A DNA stretch of 64,000 bases, from NCBI RefSeq assembly GCF_900188105.1, contig NZ_FZNP01000013.1, positions 1 through 64,000 on the forward strand, in the 5' to 3' direction. The notes beneath the pieces were generated by a model. The model was given only the letters and a program-made list of their open reading frames with translations, was not told the origin of the DNA and made no database searches. This document shows positions 33,364 through 41,923 of the stretch, piece by piece. Position 1 is the first letter of the stretch. Each line of letters opens with the position of its first letter. This DNA comes from Actinomadura mexicana (lineage in GTDB: Bacteria > Actinomycetota > Actinomycetes > Streptosporangiales > Streptosporangiaceae). The position numbers and the translations under genes were made by a program.

Positions 33364-33615
33364 ATGATCGATCCCTCGTCCGCGATGGCGCGCCTGCTGC
33401 CCGCGCGTTCCCAGCGCCCCCGGCGCGAGACCCGCCGGTTCGTCACCCGCGCCGACGCAGACCTGATCATGCTCTCCGCCGTTTCCACCGCTCAGGAGTC
33501 GACGCCCGCGCGCGGCCGGCGCGGCGCGTGGACGCTCTACTCGCGCCTGCAGTGGTCCGTGGCCGTCGCCAAGGCCGAGCGCGCGCGCCGCCGGGCGCGA
33601 CCGCCCTGGGTGTGA
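33364..33615 (+). CDS. Small basic protein of unknown function, 83 aa
   Basis: No family is recognised. The ATG at 33364 has GAGGAG eight bases upstream, and codon use fits the genome. The product is strongly basic, with RRETRRFVTRADAD near the N-terminus and AKAERARRRARPPWV at the C-terminus, and has no membrane segment. It might bind nucleic acid. A convergent hairpin pair follows its stop, supporting a real transcript end. It remains a hypothetical gene. Confidence 0.5.
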   Translation: MIDPSSAMARLLPARSQRPRRETRRFVTRADADLIMLSAVSTAQESTPARGRRGAWTLYSRLQWSVAVAKAERARRRARPPWV

Positions 33616-33642
33616 CGACCGGCCGGTCCCGGAGAACCGGAA

Positions 33643-33673
33643 GCCGGCGGGCGCCCTGGGGCGCGCCGCCGGC
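33643..33673. terminator. Bidirectional two-tier hairpin between convergent genes
   Basis: GCCGGCGG (33643-33650) pairs with CCGCCGGC (33666-33673); inside, GCGCC (33651-33655) pairs with GGCGC (33660-33664) around CTGG, with one bulged G. It lies between the stop at 33615 (+) and the stop at 33689 (-). Confidence 0.65.
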
Positions 33674-33688
33674 TCGGAGGAGGATTCT

Positions 33689-34942
33689 TCACCGCTGGGA
33701 GGACGTTCCCGGCTCCAGAAAGCCGGACGGCCGGCCGGCCGGCACCCGCACGCGCGGCGTCCGCCGGACGATGTGGTGCGCGATCCGCCGCGCGGCGAAG
33801 TCGGCGCCGTGCACGAACCGCATGACCGGGCCGAAGGTGGAGGCGGCGGCGAGGCCGGCGAAGTAGAGGCCGGGCGTGGACGCCTCGAAGTCGCGGCTGA
33901 GCACCGGCGCGCCGAGCCGGGTCGTGATGCGGTCGCGCAGCTCGGGCGCGAGCAGGCTGAGCCGCTCGACGTCCGGGACGAAGCCGGTGGCGGCGATGAC
34001 GTGCTCGACCTCCGTGACGAGGCGGCGCCCCTCGTGGTCGGTGGTGGTGAGGGCGACGCCGTCGTCCTGCTCGACGGCCTTGGCGAGCAGGCGCCCCGTC
34101 GAGACGCGGATCCGCTCGTCCAGCCGGTCGCGCAGCCACCACGCTCCCGCCGGCGGGAGCGTCTCGCGGACGATCCGCCGCCGGGTCCGCTCCGGCAGGT
34201 ACCGGACGAGCCCGGGCCGCTCCGCCCACAGCCACGTCCGGTAGCCGGTGCCGAGCCCGGACCTCGGGCCCTGCCGCAGCATGGTGCGCGGCGACCGGCG
34301 CTCCTCGGGGACGGTGTTCCAGTCCAGGACGCGCCGCCGGGCGATCAGGTGCGGCCGCGCCCCCGCGTCGGCCAGCAGCACCGCCGTCTCCAGCGCGGAC
34401 TGCCCGGCGCCGACGACCGCGACCTCCTTGCCCGCGAACAGGCCGAGGTCGCTGTGGGCGCTGCTGTGCGAGACGAGCCAGGACGGCATGCCCGTCAGCT
34501 GCTCCGGGATGTGCGCGAACGGCCCGACGCCGACCGCGACGACGACCGCGCGCGCCGCGATCGCCTCCCCCGAAGACAGCGAGACGCGGTAGCCGCCCGC
34601 GACGCCCTGCTCGACGTTCACGACCTGCCCGTCCTCGGTCCCCGGGACGGCCTCGGAGGCGAACCAGCGCCCGTACTCCACGAACGTCTCCAGCGGGATG
34701 GGCTGCCCGACCCGCCATCCCGGGTGGCGGTCGGTGAACCGCAGCCCCGCCTGGGGCGCCCCGAGGTCGGAGGCGAACGGCTCGGACTTGAGGTACATGC
34801 CGAGCGGCATGTTCGCGTCCCAGAACCGCATCGGCTCGCCGATGATCCGGACGTCGAGTCCGAGGTTCTGCAGGTAGGCCGCGGTCGACAGGCCGTAGGG
34901 CCCGGCGCCCGCGATGACGACGTCGCTGGCCGAGTCGCTCAT
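33689..34942 (-). CDS. FAD-dependent NAD(P)-binding oxidoreductase/monooxygenase
   Basis: The 417-aa protein has two dinucleotide-binding motifs: VVIAGAGPYGLSTAAYL at the N-terminus (FAD) and VAVVGAGQSALETAVLL in the middle (NAD(P)H). ATGFVPD and FAGLAAAS near the end are the usual FAD-side motifs of flavin monooxygenase and thioredoxin-reductase-like folds. It is soluble. The substrate is unknown. It is 28 bp downstream of the ATP-grasp gene on the same strand at the end of the polysaccharide locus, suggesting a role in tailoring a small molecule or cell-surface component. The ATG at 34942 follows a GGGGGAA run. Confidence 0.88.
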   Translation of the reverse strand: MSDSASDVVIAGAGPYGLSTAAYLQNLGLDVRIIGEPMRFWDANMPLGMYLKSEPFASDLGAPQAGLRFTDRHPGWRVGQPIPLETFVEYGRWFASEAVPGTEDGQVVNVEQGVAGGYRVSLSSGEAIAARAVVVAVGVGPFAHIPEQLTGMPSWLVSHSSAHSDLGLFAGKEVAVVGAGQSALETAVLLADAGARPHLIARRRVLDWNTVPEERRSPRTMLRQGPRSGLGTGYRTWLWAERPGLVRYLPERTRRRIVRETLPPAGAWWLRDRLDERIRVSTGRLLAKAVEQDDGVALTTTDHEGRRLVTEVEHVIAATGFVPDVERLSLLAPELRDRITTRLGAPVLSRDFEASTPGLYFAGLAAASTFGPVMRFVHGADFAARRIAHHIVRRTPRVRVPAGRPSGFLEPGTSSQR

Positions 34943-34970
34943 GTTCGATTCCCCCCGTGTGTGCGTGTTG

Positions 34971-36305
34971 TTACCTGGTGCGGAGCCGTTCGACCGCGCG
35001 GAGCGCGCTGCGCCGCCCCATGGCGAGGAAGGGCTGCAGGTCGTCGCGCGCGTACCAGGCGAACTCGTCGGCCTCCCGCAGCGGGCGGAGGGTCTCCCGC
35101 AGCGGGGGCAGCCGCGTCCAGAGCCGCGGTGTTCCGGGACGCGACGGCGTCACATGGCGCGGGCGCCGGGCCGACCGCGCGAGGTAGTGGTTCTCCACGA
35201 GCAGGTTGCGGCCGGGCGCGGGGCGCGCGGCCGGGACGGGCCGGCCCGACTGGTGCAGGTGCAGGACGCGGGCGAGGTCGAGGCCGTCCCGGTCGGTGAA
35301 CAGCCGGAACTGCGCCCCGATGCGGGGGTTGAAGTCCAGCAGGTGGTGGACGCCGCCGCCCGCGTCGAACCGGAAGTCGAGGTCGACGAGGCCGCGGCAG
35401 CCGAGCAGCCGGACGATCCGGAGCGCGAGGCGTTCGAGCTCGGGGCTGGCGATCCACTCCCCCGCGACCGTGTGCCCGGCCTGCGGCGGGTGCGCGAGGT
35501 GCTTGCGGCCGGTCCCGCCGAACAGGCAGTCGCCGTTGCCGTCGAAGTAGCCCTGGAAGAACCAGTCGCCGCCCGCGGGCGGGATGCGCCGCTGCAGGAT
35601 GAGCGGCCCCGCGCCGCCGTCCGCGCCGCCGTCCGCGCCGCCGTCCGGGGTGCGGTCGCGGGTGGCGGCGAACAGCCGGTGCAGCTCGCCGAGCGTGGGC
35701 ACCAGCGTGGTGCTGCGCATTCCGGGGCGCATCCGCCACGGCCGCGCCCACTTGGCGATCAGCGGCAGCCCGAGCGCGGCGGCGGCCTCGTCGACGTCGG
35801 CGGCCGACTCCGGCGTCAGGCTCGGCGGGCATGGGAGGCGGTGCCGTCGGCACGCCTCCAGCAGCCGGGCCTTGTCGGCGACGCCGCGGGGGACGCCGGG
35901 GTCCTGGCGGGGGAAGACGAAGTGGGGTTCGAGGCCGTCCGCGTGCTCGGCGACGAAGATCGCTCCCGCGTCGTCCATCGGGACGAGGAGCGCGGGGCGG
36001 CCGATGCCCTCAGCGATGGTCCGCAGGTGGGCGAGCAGTTCGTCCGGCCGTTCGGCGGGCGGGCCCCAGGGGTGCCCCCGGTACAGGTAGCGGGAGCGGG
36101 ACGAGGGATTGCCGCGCCCCTCAAGGATCGCGTGCACGGGGACCCCGGCGCGGCCGAGGCTGCGGATCGCCGCCAGGGTGCCGTGGTGGAAGAGGTTGCG
36201 GTCGGTGCGCAGCAGCAGGACGGGAAGGCCCGGGTCGAGGCGCACGCTGGAGGGCTGGGCGGCCCGCAGCCGACTGTCGAGGAACATTCGTTCAGGCCCA
36301 TTCAC
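34971..36305 (-). CDS. ATP-grasp enzyme (carboxylate-amine ligase-like)
   Basis: The 444-aa protein has the ATP-grasp order: N-terminal LPVLLLRTDRNLFHHGTLA, PLIAKWARPW as the ATP-binding Lys strand, LILQRRIPPAGGDWFFQGYF, then LVDLDFRFD and DFNPRIGAQ with metal-binding Asp/Glu/Asn positions. Such enzymes join a carboxylate to an amine or thiol via an acylphosphate. An in-frame GGADGGADGGAG repeat is present near residue 225. It lies in the polysaccharide locus with the FAD enzyme, so it may add an amino acid to a surface glycan, which is inference. The start is GTG 36305 or ATG 36287; neither has a clear ribosome-binding site. Confidence 0.82.
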   Translation of the reverse strand: MNGPERMFLDSRLRAAQPSSVRLDPGLPVLLLRTDRNLFHHGTLAAIRSLGRAGVPVHAILEGRGNPSSRSRYLYRGHPWGPPAERPDELLAHLRTIAEGIGRPALLVPMDDAGAIFVAEHADGLEPHFVFPRQDPGVPRGVADKARLLEACRRHRLPCPPSLTPESAADVDEAAAALGLPLIAKWARPWRMRPGMRSTTLVPTLGELHRLFAATRDRTPDGGADGGADGGAGPLILQRRIPPAGGDWFFQGYFDGNGDCLFGGTGRKHLAHPPQAGHTVAGEWIASPELERLALRIVRLLGCRGLVDLDFRFDAGGGVHHLLDFNPRIGAQFRLFTDRDGLDLARVLHLHQSGRPVPAARPAPGRNLLVENHYLARSARRPRHVTPSRPGTPRLWTRLPPLRETLRPLREADEFAWYARDDLQPFLAMGRRSALRAVERLRTR

Positions 36306-36403
36306 TCATATCGCGGCGCACGGCACCCCTTCCCCACGGTAAATTTTCACATTTCCACCCGGCCGGCTTTTTCGCGGCGGGTCCCCGAGGGCATACGATA
36401 CGC

Positions 36404-37771
36404 ATGCGAGCTGCGAATATCCATTCGGCAGGACGGTCGTTGGAACCCCGGCGGAAAAGGTCGCCGTTCTGGTGTCCGCTCCCTCCTATTCTGGCCGCAT
36501 CCGTGGTGTTGTTCGCCCTCATGGCGTCGGCACTGGTGACGTGGCAGCAGCCCCGGGCAATTCACCGATGGACGGCACATGTGCCGTTGGGGGCGTTTCT
36601 GGGATCGGGTCCGGAGGGCGTGGCGCGGGTGGCCCGCTTCGAGCGCTGGCTCGGCTCGACCGTGACGGTCGGTCGCACCTATCTGCCGGGCGACGACTGG
36701 GGGGCGATCGAGGGACCGCGCGGGATGCTGGCCGCGTGGGCGCACTGGAAGGCCGCCGACCAGCGCCGCATGCTCGTGGTCAACGTCCCGATGATGGCGC
36801 CGAACGAGGCGGGGATCCCGGTGCCGGTGCTGGCCTCGCTGCTGCGCGGCGGCGCCCGCGGCACGTTCGACGGCCACTACCGGACGCTCGCCGGCCGGCT
36901 GGTCTCCCTGGGCGCGGGCGACGCGGTCATCGTCCTCGGCTGGGAGATGAACGGGGAGGTCTACGCCGGGCGGTGCGCCCCGGATCCGTCCGCGTGGAGG
37001 GCGTATTGGCGCAGGATCGTCGGCACCATGCGCGCGGTGCGGGGCGCGCGTTTCCGTTTCGATTTCGCTCCGTCGCGGGGGCCGGACGCGATCCCGTGGA
37101 CGGACTGCTATCCAGGTGACGACGTCGTCGACATCGTCGGGTCCGACAGTTATGACCAACCCGAGGGAAAGTCATTCCAGGATTTCGTTGAAGAGCCGTA
37201 CGGTCTGCGCGAGCAAGCCGAGTTCGCGACCGCGCACGGCAAGCCGCTGTCGTTTCCTGAATGGGGCCTGTTTCGCAATTCCGACAATCCCGCCTATGTC
37301 CGGGGGATGCACGACTGGATCATGTCGCACGACGTCGTCTACCAGTCGATCACCGACTACTGCCCGCACGGGGTCTGGTCGTGCGGCGGAGGCAACCCTC
37401 GCTCCTCCGCCGCCTACCGGGAGTTGTTCGGCGGCGTGACCGCCCCGTCGCCGCCGGGCAAGGGCCCGTTCACCCCCACACCGGCCACCTCCGCACCGGC
37501 CGCCTCGGCGGCCCCGGCACCGGCGGTTCCGGCGCCCTCACCTGCGGCTCCCTCACCCGCAGGGCCCTCACCCGCAGCGCCGTCCGTCGAACCGTCGATC
37601 GAGCCGCCCGCCATGCCTCCCGCCGGGCCGGTGACGCCCCGGAGGCCGCCGTGGACGGGGCCGCCCGCCACCGCCCGCGGGTCCACCAGGGCCTCCGCGG
37701 GGGTCTCCCCGAACCCGGCGACGTCGCGGGTGACGGCCGCGAGCAGCGCCACCGTCCGGCCGATGTCGTAG
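36404..37771 (+). CDS. Membrane-anchored GH26-like glycoside hydrolase
   Basis: The 455-aa protein has an uncleaved-looking signal anchor (ILAASVVLFALMASALVTW, residues about 29-47) and a TIM-barrel catalytic domain to about residue 344. The acid/base Glu181 is in LGWEMNGEVY and the nucleophile Glu286 in SFPEWGLF, both GH26-type signatures (beta-mannanase, exo-lichenase and related). It should cut an extracellular beta-glycan. A Pro/Ala/Ser-rich tail of about 110 residues follows. It is the only plus-strand gene inside the minus-strand polysaccharide locus, divergent from the ATP-grasp gene. Its tail overlaps the GT4 gene by 358 bp. Glycanases in such loci often trim the polymer. Confidence 0.85.
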   Translation: MRAANIHSAGRSLEPRRKRSPFWCPLPPILAASVVLFALMASALVTWQQPRAIHRWTAHVPLGAFLGSGPEGVARVARFERWLGSTVTVGRTYLPGDDWGAIEGPRGMLAAWAHWKAADQRRMLVVNVPMMAPNEAGIPVPVLASLLRGGARGTFDGHYRTLAGRLVSLGAGDAVIVLGWEMNGEVYAGRCAPDPSAWRAYWRRIVGTMRAVRGARFRFDFAPSRGPDAIPWTDCYPGDDVVDIVGSDSYDQPEGKSFQDFVEEPYGLREQAEFATAHGKPLSFPEWGLFRNSDNPAYVRGMHDWIMSHDVVYQSITDYCPHGVWSCGGGNPRSSAAYRELFGGVTAPSPPGKGPFTPTPATSAPAASAAPAPAVPAPSPAAPSPAGPSPAAPSVEPSIEPPAMPPAGPVTPRRPPWTGPPATARGSTRASAGVSPNPATSRVTAASSATVRPMS

Positions 37772-38832
37772 GCGGCGGACGCGGCCGCCGCCGCGCGCCC
37801 CTCCCGCTCGGCGATCCCGGGGAACAGCAGCCGCCCGGCCATCTCCTCGGCGAGCGCGGCGGGATCCTCCATGGGCACCAGCGCGCCCAGCCCCGGGCGG
37901 ACGACCTCGGTGATGCCCGGGATGTCCGTCCCGACGAGGGGGCGGCCGGTGGCCAGCGCCTCCAGAGCGGTCAGCGGCAGGCCCTCCCAGCGGGACGGCA
38001 GCACGACGAGGTTGGACGCCGAGAGCCAGTCGCGCGGGTCCTCCACGGCCGGGACGAACCGGACCCCGGCCACCCGCTCGCGGCGCAGCCGGTCCAGGTC
38101 CTCGCCGTCCCCGACGATGGCGAGCTGGGCGGAGGGGCAGCGCGCGGTGACACCCGGCCACGCCGCGACCAGGACGTCCTGCCCCTTCTGCCGGGTCAGC
38201 CGCCCGACGCACACCGCGAGCGGCACGGCCGCCTCCAGGCCGAGCCGGGTCCGGGCGGCGAGGCGCGCGGCGGCGTCGGCGGGCGTGAACCGGTGCCGGT
38301 CGACGCCGTTCCGGACGAGCCGGTACGGCCCGCGCACGCCCGCGCGCATGCCCTCGCGCAGCTCGCCGATCCCGACGCAGACCAGGGCGTCGCTCCAGCG
38401 GGCGCCGGCGCGCTCCCACAGGCGGCTGAGGGCGTCCAGCCGCCCGGTGGCGGCGAGCCACGACCAGCCGTGCGGCTGGAAGATCGTGGGCGTGCCGCGC
38501 GGGCGGCGCAGCAGCCGGCCGGCCAGGCCCGCCTTCGAGGAGTGCAGGTGGACCACGTCCGGGGCGAAGCCCTTCACCAGGCGGCGGAGGCTGAGCGCCT
38601 CCAGCAGGGTGCGGGGTCCCGGGGCGCGCCCGGCGTCCCAGTTGAGCCAGGGCACGCCCGCCGCCATGCACCGCTCGGGCAGGTCGCCGCCCGGCGGGCA
38701 GGCGACGGCCACCTCCCAGCCGCGCCGCCGCTGGTCGCCGGCCGCCTGCCCGACGTAGACGGCGACCCCGCCCGCGTTCGGCTGGCTGACGTGCAGGATG
38801 CGCAGCGGGGTGTCGTCCCGCGGGTCAGTCAT
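37414..38832 (-). CDS. GT4-family glycosyltransferase
   Basis: The 472-aa protein is a GT-B fold retaining glycosyltransferase: N-terminal ILHVSQPNAGGVAVYVG, VVHLHSSKAGL, FQPHGWSWL, VGRLTRQKGQDVLVAAW in the C-domain and the EX7E motif in RWEGLPLTALEALATGRPL. It would add a sugar from a nucleotide donor to the lipid-linked repeat unit on the inner membrane face. The natural domain ends near residue 375; about 95 Gly/Ala-rich residues follow (GEGPAGEGAAGEGAGTAG) that are antisense to the GH26 tail. Its start overlaps the CelD-like gene end by 8 bp. Confidence 0.9.
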   Translation of the reverse strand: MTDPRDDTPLRILHVSQPNAGGVAVYVGQAAGDQRRRGWEVAVACPPGGDLPERCMAAGVPWLNWDAGRAPGPRTLLEALSLRRLVKGFAPDVVHLHSSKAGLAGRLLRRPRGTPTIFQPHGWSWLAATGRLDALSRLWERAGARWSDALVCVGIGELREGMRAGVRGPYRLVRNGVDRHRFTPADAAARLAARTRLGLEAAVPLAVCVGRLTRQKGQDVLVAAWPGVTARCPSAQLAIVGDGEDLDRLRRERVAGVRFVPAVEDPRDWLSASNLVVLPSRWEGLPLTALEALATGRPLVGTDIPGITEVVRPGLGALVPMEDPAALAEEMAGRLLFPGIAEREGRAAAAASAAYDIGRTVALLAAVTRDVAGFGETPAEALVDPRAVAGGPVHGGLRGVTGPAGGMAGGSIDGSTDGAAGEGPAGEGAAGEGAGTAGAGAAEAAGAEVAGVGVNGPLPGGDGAVTPPNNSR

Positions 38833-40015
38833 GGAGCAGGGGGGACGCGATCCCGGACAGGCCGGCGTGCGCTCCCGGCCCCCCGCGCCGCCGCTCCGCC
38901 AGGTAGGCGCGGGTCCGGGCGAGCCCGGCGTAGGCGGCGGCCGAGGCGGTCCGTCCGAGGATAATCCGCTCGTTCCGGACGGGCGTCGGCCGCCACTTCA
39001 GCTTGTACGGCTCGTCCCCGCGCAGGAGGCTGACGCCCTGGCGGTCCCGGTCCCGGGCGAGGGCGAGGTCCTCGCGCAGCATCATCAGCGAGACGTCGAC
39101 GCGGGACCGCAGGTCCGGAAGCGCCCCGTACAGGTAGGCGCCGACGTGCCGGTGCCCGATCAGGACGAGGTCGCTGGCGACCAGCCGGTCGTCCCACCGG
39201 TACTGCAGGACGGCGGCGCGCCCGTCGCGGACCATCCCGGTCGCCGCCTCGGCGAGGTGGCGGCGGAACCGCCCGCGGGTGTGCTCGGGGTTGATCGGAC
39301 GGCCCCGCCACTGCCGGGCGTGCAGGTCGAGCAGCGCGTGCACGGCGTCCGGGACGCGGTCCGCGGGAACCCTCTCCGCCGTGATGCCGCGCACGTCGAT
39401 CTTGCGGAGCTTGGCGCGCATCTTCCCGGCGGTACGGCGCGGGAGCCGGTCCAGGACGGCGTCGATGCCGGCGTCCCCGTCGCCGGCCGGCAGTTCGAGG
39501 CACACCGAGGACGGCGTCCGCCACGCCCGGCGCGGCCACTGCGCCGCCACCAGGTGCGCGGCCGAGCCGGGCCGGACCTCCCGCAGGTCGAGCGCGCACC
39601 ATCCGCGCTCGTCCAGCAGGGCCCGGGCGAGGTGCCGGACGGCGCCGTCGGTGTAGTCCGGGTCGAGGAGGACGTCGGTGAAGTCGCTCTGGTCCGCGGA
39701 GATCGGGACGAGCACCGGGAACCCGTGCCGCACGCCCGCCGCCATCGGCGCCGCCGCGACGAGCCGGCCGCGGCACCGGACGGTGGCGAGGCGGAGCCGC
39801 CCGCGCGTCCCGTACCAGCCCCACCAGGACTTGATCCACTCGTACGCCTGGAAGGGCGTCGCGGCCGGGCTGCGGTCGTAGAGGTCGCGCAGGTCGTCGG
39901 CCAGGGCGATGAGGGCCTGCTCGTCCCGGTGCACCTCGGCCGACCACTCGGCGGAGGCGCTCGACGAGGCGGCCGGCCGTGCGGCCGGCCGGCCGGACGG
40001 CACGGTCACGGTCAC
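38825..40015 (-). CDS. CelD/FemAB-like acyltransferase (GNAT fold)
   Basis: The 396-aa protein matches the family of exopolysaccharide-associated acetyltransferases related to CelD/BcsL and FemAB: TPFQAYEWIKSWWGWYG, PISADQSDFTDVLLDP, MRAKLRKIDVRG and GAYLYGALPDLR, ending with LLRGDEPYKLKWRPT. These enzymes decorate surface polysaccharides or cell-wall precursors with acyl or aminoacyl groups. The start codon overlaps the stop of the Wzz-like gene by 4 bp (ATGA) and its stop overlaps the GT4 start by 8 bp, so it is firmly inside the operon. The exact acyl donor is not visible. Confidence 0.8.
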   Translation of the reverse strand: MTVTVPSGRPAARPAASSSASAEWSAEVHRDEQALIALADDLRDLYDRSPAATPFQAYEWIKSWWGWYGTRGRLRLATVRCRGRLVAAAPMAAGVRHGFPVLVPISADQSDFTDVLLDPDYTDGAVRHLARALLDERGWCALDLREVRPGSAAHLVAAQWPRRAWRTPSSVCLELPAGDGDAGIDAVLDRLPRRTAGKMRAKLRKIDVRGITAERVPADRVPDAVHALLDLHARQWRGRPINPEHTRGRFRRHLAEAATGMVRDGRAAVLQYRWDDRLVASDLVLIGHRHVGAYLYGALPDLRSRVDVSLMMLREDLALARDRDRQGVSLLRGDEPYKLKWRPTPVRNERIILGRTASAAAYAGLARTRAYLAERRRGGPGAHAGLSGIASPLLHD

Positions 40016-40806
40016 GAGCCCACCTCCACGCGGCCGGTGTGGACGGGACCGGGGACGGCGGCCGTGTCCGCCGCCGTGCCCGCCGCCGTGCCCGCCGTCG
40101 TGCCCGCCGTCGTGCCCGCCATCGAGGGGATGCGGCCCCTCTCCCGCCGGCCGGCCGGCCCGCGCCGTCCGCTCGTGACGGCGGCGGCGAGCCCGGCGAG
40201 CAGGACTCCGGACGCGGTGCCGACGGCGACGCCGAGCGGCAGGTTCGGCGACGACGGCGCGGCGGGCGGCTCGGCGAGCGTCATCAGCGCGACGCGGACG
40301 CCGGTGTCGGAGCGGTGGGACGTCCCGTACCGCACGAGCGCGTCGGCGGCGGCGTTGGCGAACGCGGCGGCGTCGCGGGCCGTCCGGCCGCTCCCGGCGA
40401 GCTTGATCAGCGGGGTGTCCGGCGAGGTGGACGCCTGGATGTGCTCGCGGGTGGAGCCGTTCCCCCCGTCCGGCAGCGGGAGCGAGGAGTAGGCGAGGGT
40501 CTCCGGGAGCGGCGCGAGCCGTCCGAACGCCTGCGCGAAGCTGACCGCCGCCGGGCCGGACCGGCCCTCCCCGGACTCCACGACCAGGACGAACGCCGTC
40601 GCGGTGTAGGTGGTGGGCGCGAACAGCGCGTAGCCGAGCCCGCCGAGGAGCCCGGCGAGCACGAACGCGATGGGCGGCCCGAAGCGCCGCGCGGTCACGG
40701 TGATCCGACCGCGCAGGCGCCGGGCGGCCGGGCCGACCCGGCCGGCCCGCCGCACCGACCTCGGCGGTCTCGGCGGCCTCCTCCTGGCGTCACGTCGCTG
40801 CATCAT
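40012..40806 (-). CDS. Wzz-like polysaccharide chain-length/co-polymerase protein
   Basis: The protein (264 aa from ATG 40806) has an Arg-rich cytoplasmic N-terminus, a first membrane helix (PIAFVLAGLLGGLGYALF), an extracytoplasmic domain beginning APTTYTATAFVLVV and a second helix (LPLGVAVGTASGVLLAGLAAAV), the Wzz topology. The Pro-rich SSPNLPLG motif sits before helix 2. Wzz-type proteins set polymer length together with Wzy. There is no C-terminal tyrosine-kinase domain; the tail is a TTAGTTAGTAAGTA repeat. It overlaps the upstream GT4 gene by 17 bp and the downstream CelD-like gene by 4 bp. Confidence 0.78.
   Translation of the reverse strand: MMQRRDARRRPPRPPRSVRRAGRVGPAARRLRGRITVTARRFGPPIAFVLAGLLGGLGYALFAPTTYTATAFVLVVESGEGRSGPAAVSFAQAFGRLAPLPETLAYSSLPLPDGGNGSTREHIQASTSPDTPLIKLAGSGRTARDAAAFANAAADALVRYGTSHRSDTGVRVALMTLAEPPAAPSSPNLPLGVAVGTASGVLLAGLAAAVTSGRRGPAGRRERGRIPSMAGTTAGTTAGTAAGTAADTAAVPGPVHTGRVEVGS
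40063..40122. repeat. 12-bp tandem repeats encoding the Wzz-like tail
   Basis: A GTGCCCGCCGTC-like 12-bp unit repeats about five times with small changes and encodes TAGT-type tetrapeptides at the C-terminus of the Wzz-like protein. In-frame units of this kind change copy number easily by slippage. Confidence 0.7.
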
Positions 40807-41923
40807 GAGCCCTTTCTCGTGTCGGTTCGGCCCCGCCGGCGAACGGCTCGGGGCGGTAGAGCCGGGCGAGCTCGGCGGCCCGCTCGGCGACGGCGTAGCG
40901 GGCGACGGCGGGCGGCACCCGCGTCCGGTCCCGGGGTTCGCGCAGGACACGCCCGAGTTCGGCGCTCCAGACCCCGGCGTCGGAGGGCAGGCGGCGCGCG
41001 TCCGGGGCGTCGCCCGGCGGGAGGCAGTCGAGGGCTGGGCAGGCGGTGTAGCGGACGGGCAGCCCGGCGGCCAGCCCCTCCAGGACGCCGAGCCCGAACG
41101 TCTCCTGGACGGACGGCGCGGCGAGCACGTCCACGGCGGCGAGGACGCCGGCGACGTCCGACGTCGCCCCGGCGAAGAGCACGCGGCCGGAGACGCCGCG
41201 CTCGTGCGCCAGCCGGACGAGCGCGTCCCGCGCCGGACCCGCGCCGACCAGCAGCAGCCGGACGCCGTCCAGCCGCGCGACCGCCTCGACCAGCAGGTCG
41301 AACCGCTTGGTCGGGACGAGCCGGCCGACGCCGCCGACGACGGGCTCGTCCCGGCCGATCCCGAGGCGGCGGCGCGTCGCGGCCCGGCGGGCCGGGTCGA
41401 ACGCGAAGGCGGCCGCGTCGACGCCGTTCGGGATGACGACGATCCGGCCGGGGCGCACGCCCCAGGCGCGGAGCCGGGCGGCGACGGCGGGCGACACCGC
41501 GACGGTGGCGGACCCGAGCCGCTCGGTCGCCCGGTACAGGGCCCGGACGCCGCGCGTCGTGGCCCGCCCCTCGATGTGGCCCTCGCCGAGCGAGTGCTCG
41601 GTGGCGATGACGCGGGGCGCCCCGGCGATGCGCGCGGCGATCCGGCCGTACACGCACGCCCGGTAGAGATGGGTGTGGACGACGTCGTACCGCCCCCGGC
41701 GGATCAGCCGGGCCAGCCGGGGCAGCGCCCCGAGGTCCCGGTTGCCGCGCATCCCGATCTCGTGGACGGGCACGCCCGAGCGGCGGATCTCCGCGCCGAC
41801 CGCGCCGCCCCGGGTCAGGGTCGCGACCTCGCAGGACACCGGCAGGTGGCGCAGCAGCAGCGCGAGCTGGCGTTCGGCGCCGCCGTGCTCCAGCCCGGTG
41901 ATGACGTGCAGGACCCGGGTCAC
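40790..41923 (-). CDS. GT4-family glycosyltransferase
   Basis: The protein (377 aa from GTG 41923) starts VTRVLHVITGLEHGGAERQL, the GT4 N-terminal glycine loop, continues VVHTHLYRACVYGR and ATEHSLGEG, and has VGGVGRLVPTKRFDLLVEA and the EX7E region VQETFGLGVLEGLAAGLPV. It is a retaining GT-B enzyme acting at the inner membrane face. Its GTG overlaps the deacetylase stop (GTGA, 4 bp) and its end overlaps the Wzz-like gene by 17 bp. The frame is open upstream of 41923, but that part lies inside the deacetylase gene. Confidence 0.92.
   Translation of the reverse strand: MTRVLHVITGLEHGGAERQLALLLRHLPVSCEVATLTRGGAVGAEIRRSGVPVHEIGMRGNRDLGALPRLARLIRRGRYDVVHTHLYRACVYGRIAARIAGAPRVIATEHSLGEGHIEGRATTRGVRALYRATERLGSATVAVSPAVAARLRAWGVRPGRIVVIPNGVDAAAFAFDPARRAATRRRLGIGRDEPVVGGVGRLVPTKRFDLLVEAVARLDGVRLLLVGAGPARDALVRLAHERGVSGRVLFAGATSDVAGVLAAVDVLAAPSVQETFGLGVLEGLAAGLPVRYTACPALDCLPPGDAPDARRLPSDAGVWSAELGRVLREPRDRTRVPPAVARYAVAERAAELARLYRPEPFAGGAEPTRERAHDAAT

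Noticed and set aside
31758..33866. 702-codon plus-strand open frame
   Set aside because: It runs antisense to the secreted low-complexity protein, covers a promoter region and overlaps the small gene at 33364 in another frame.
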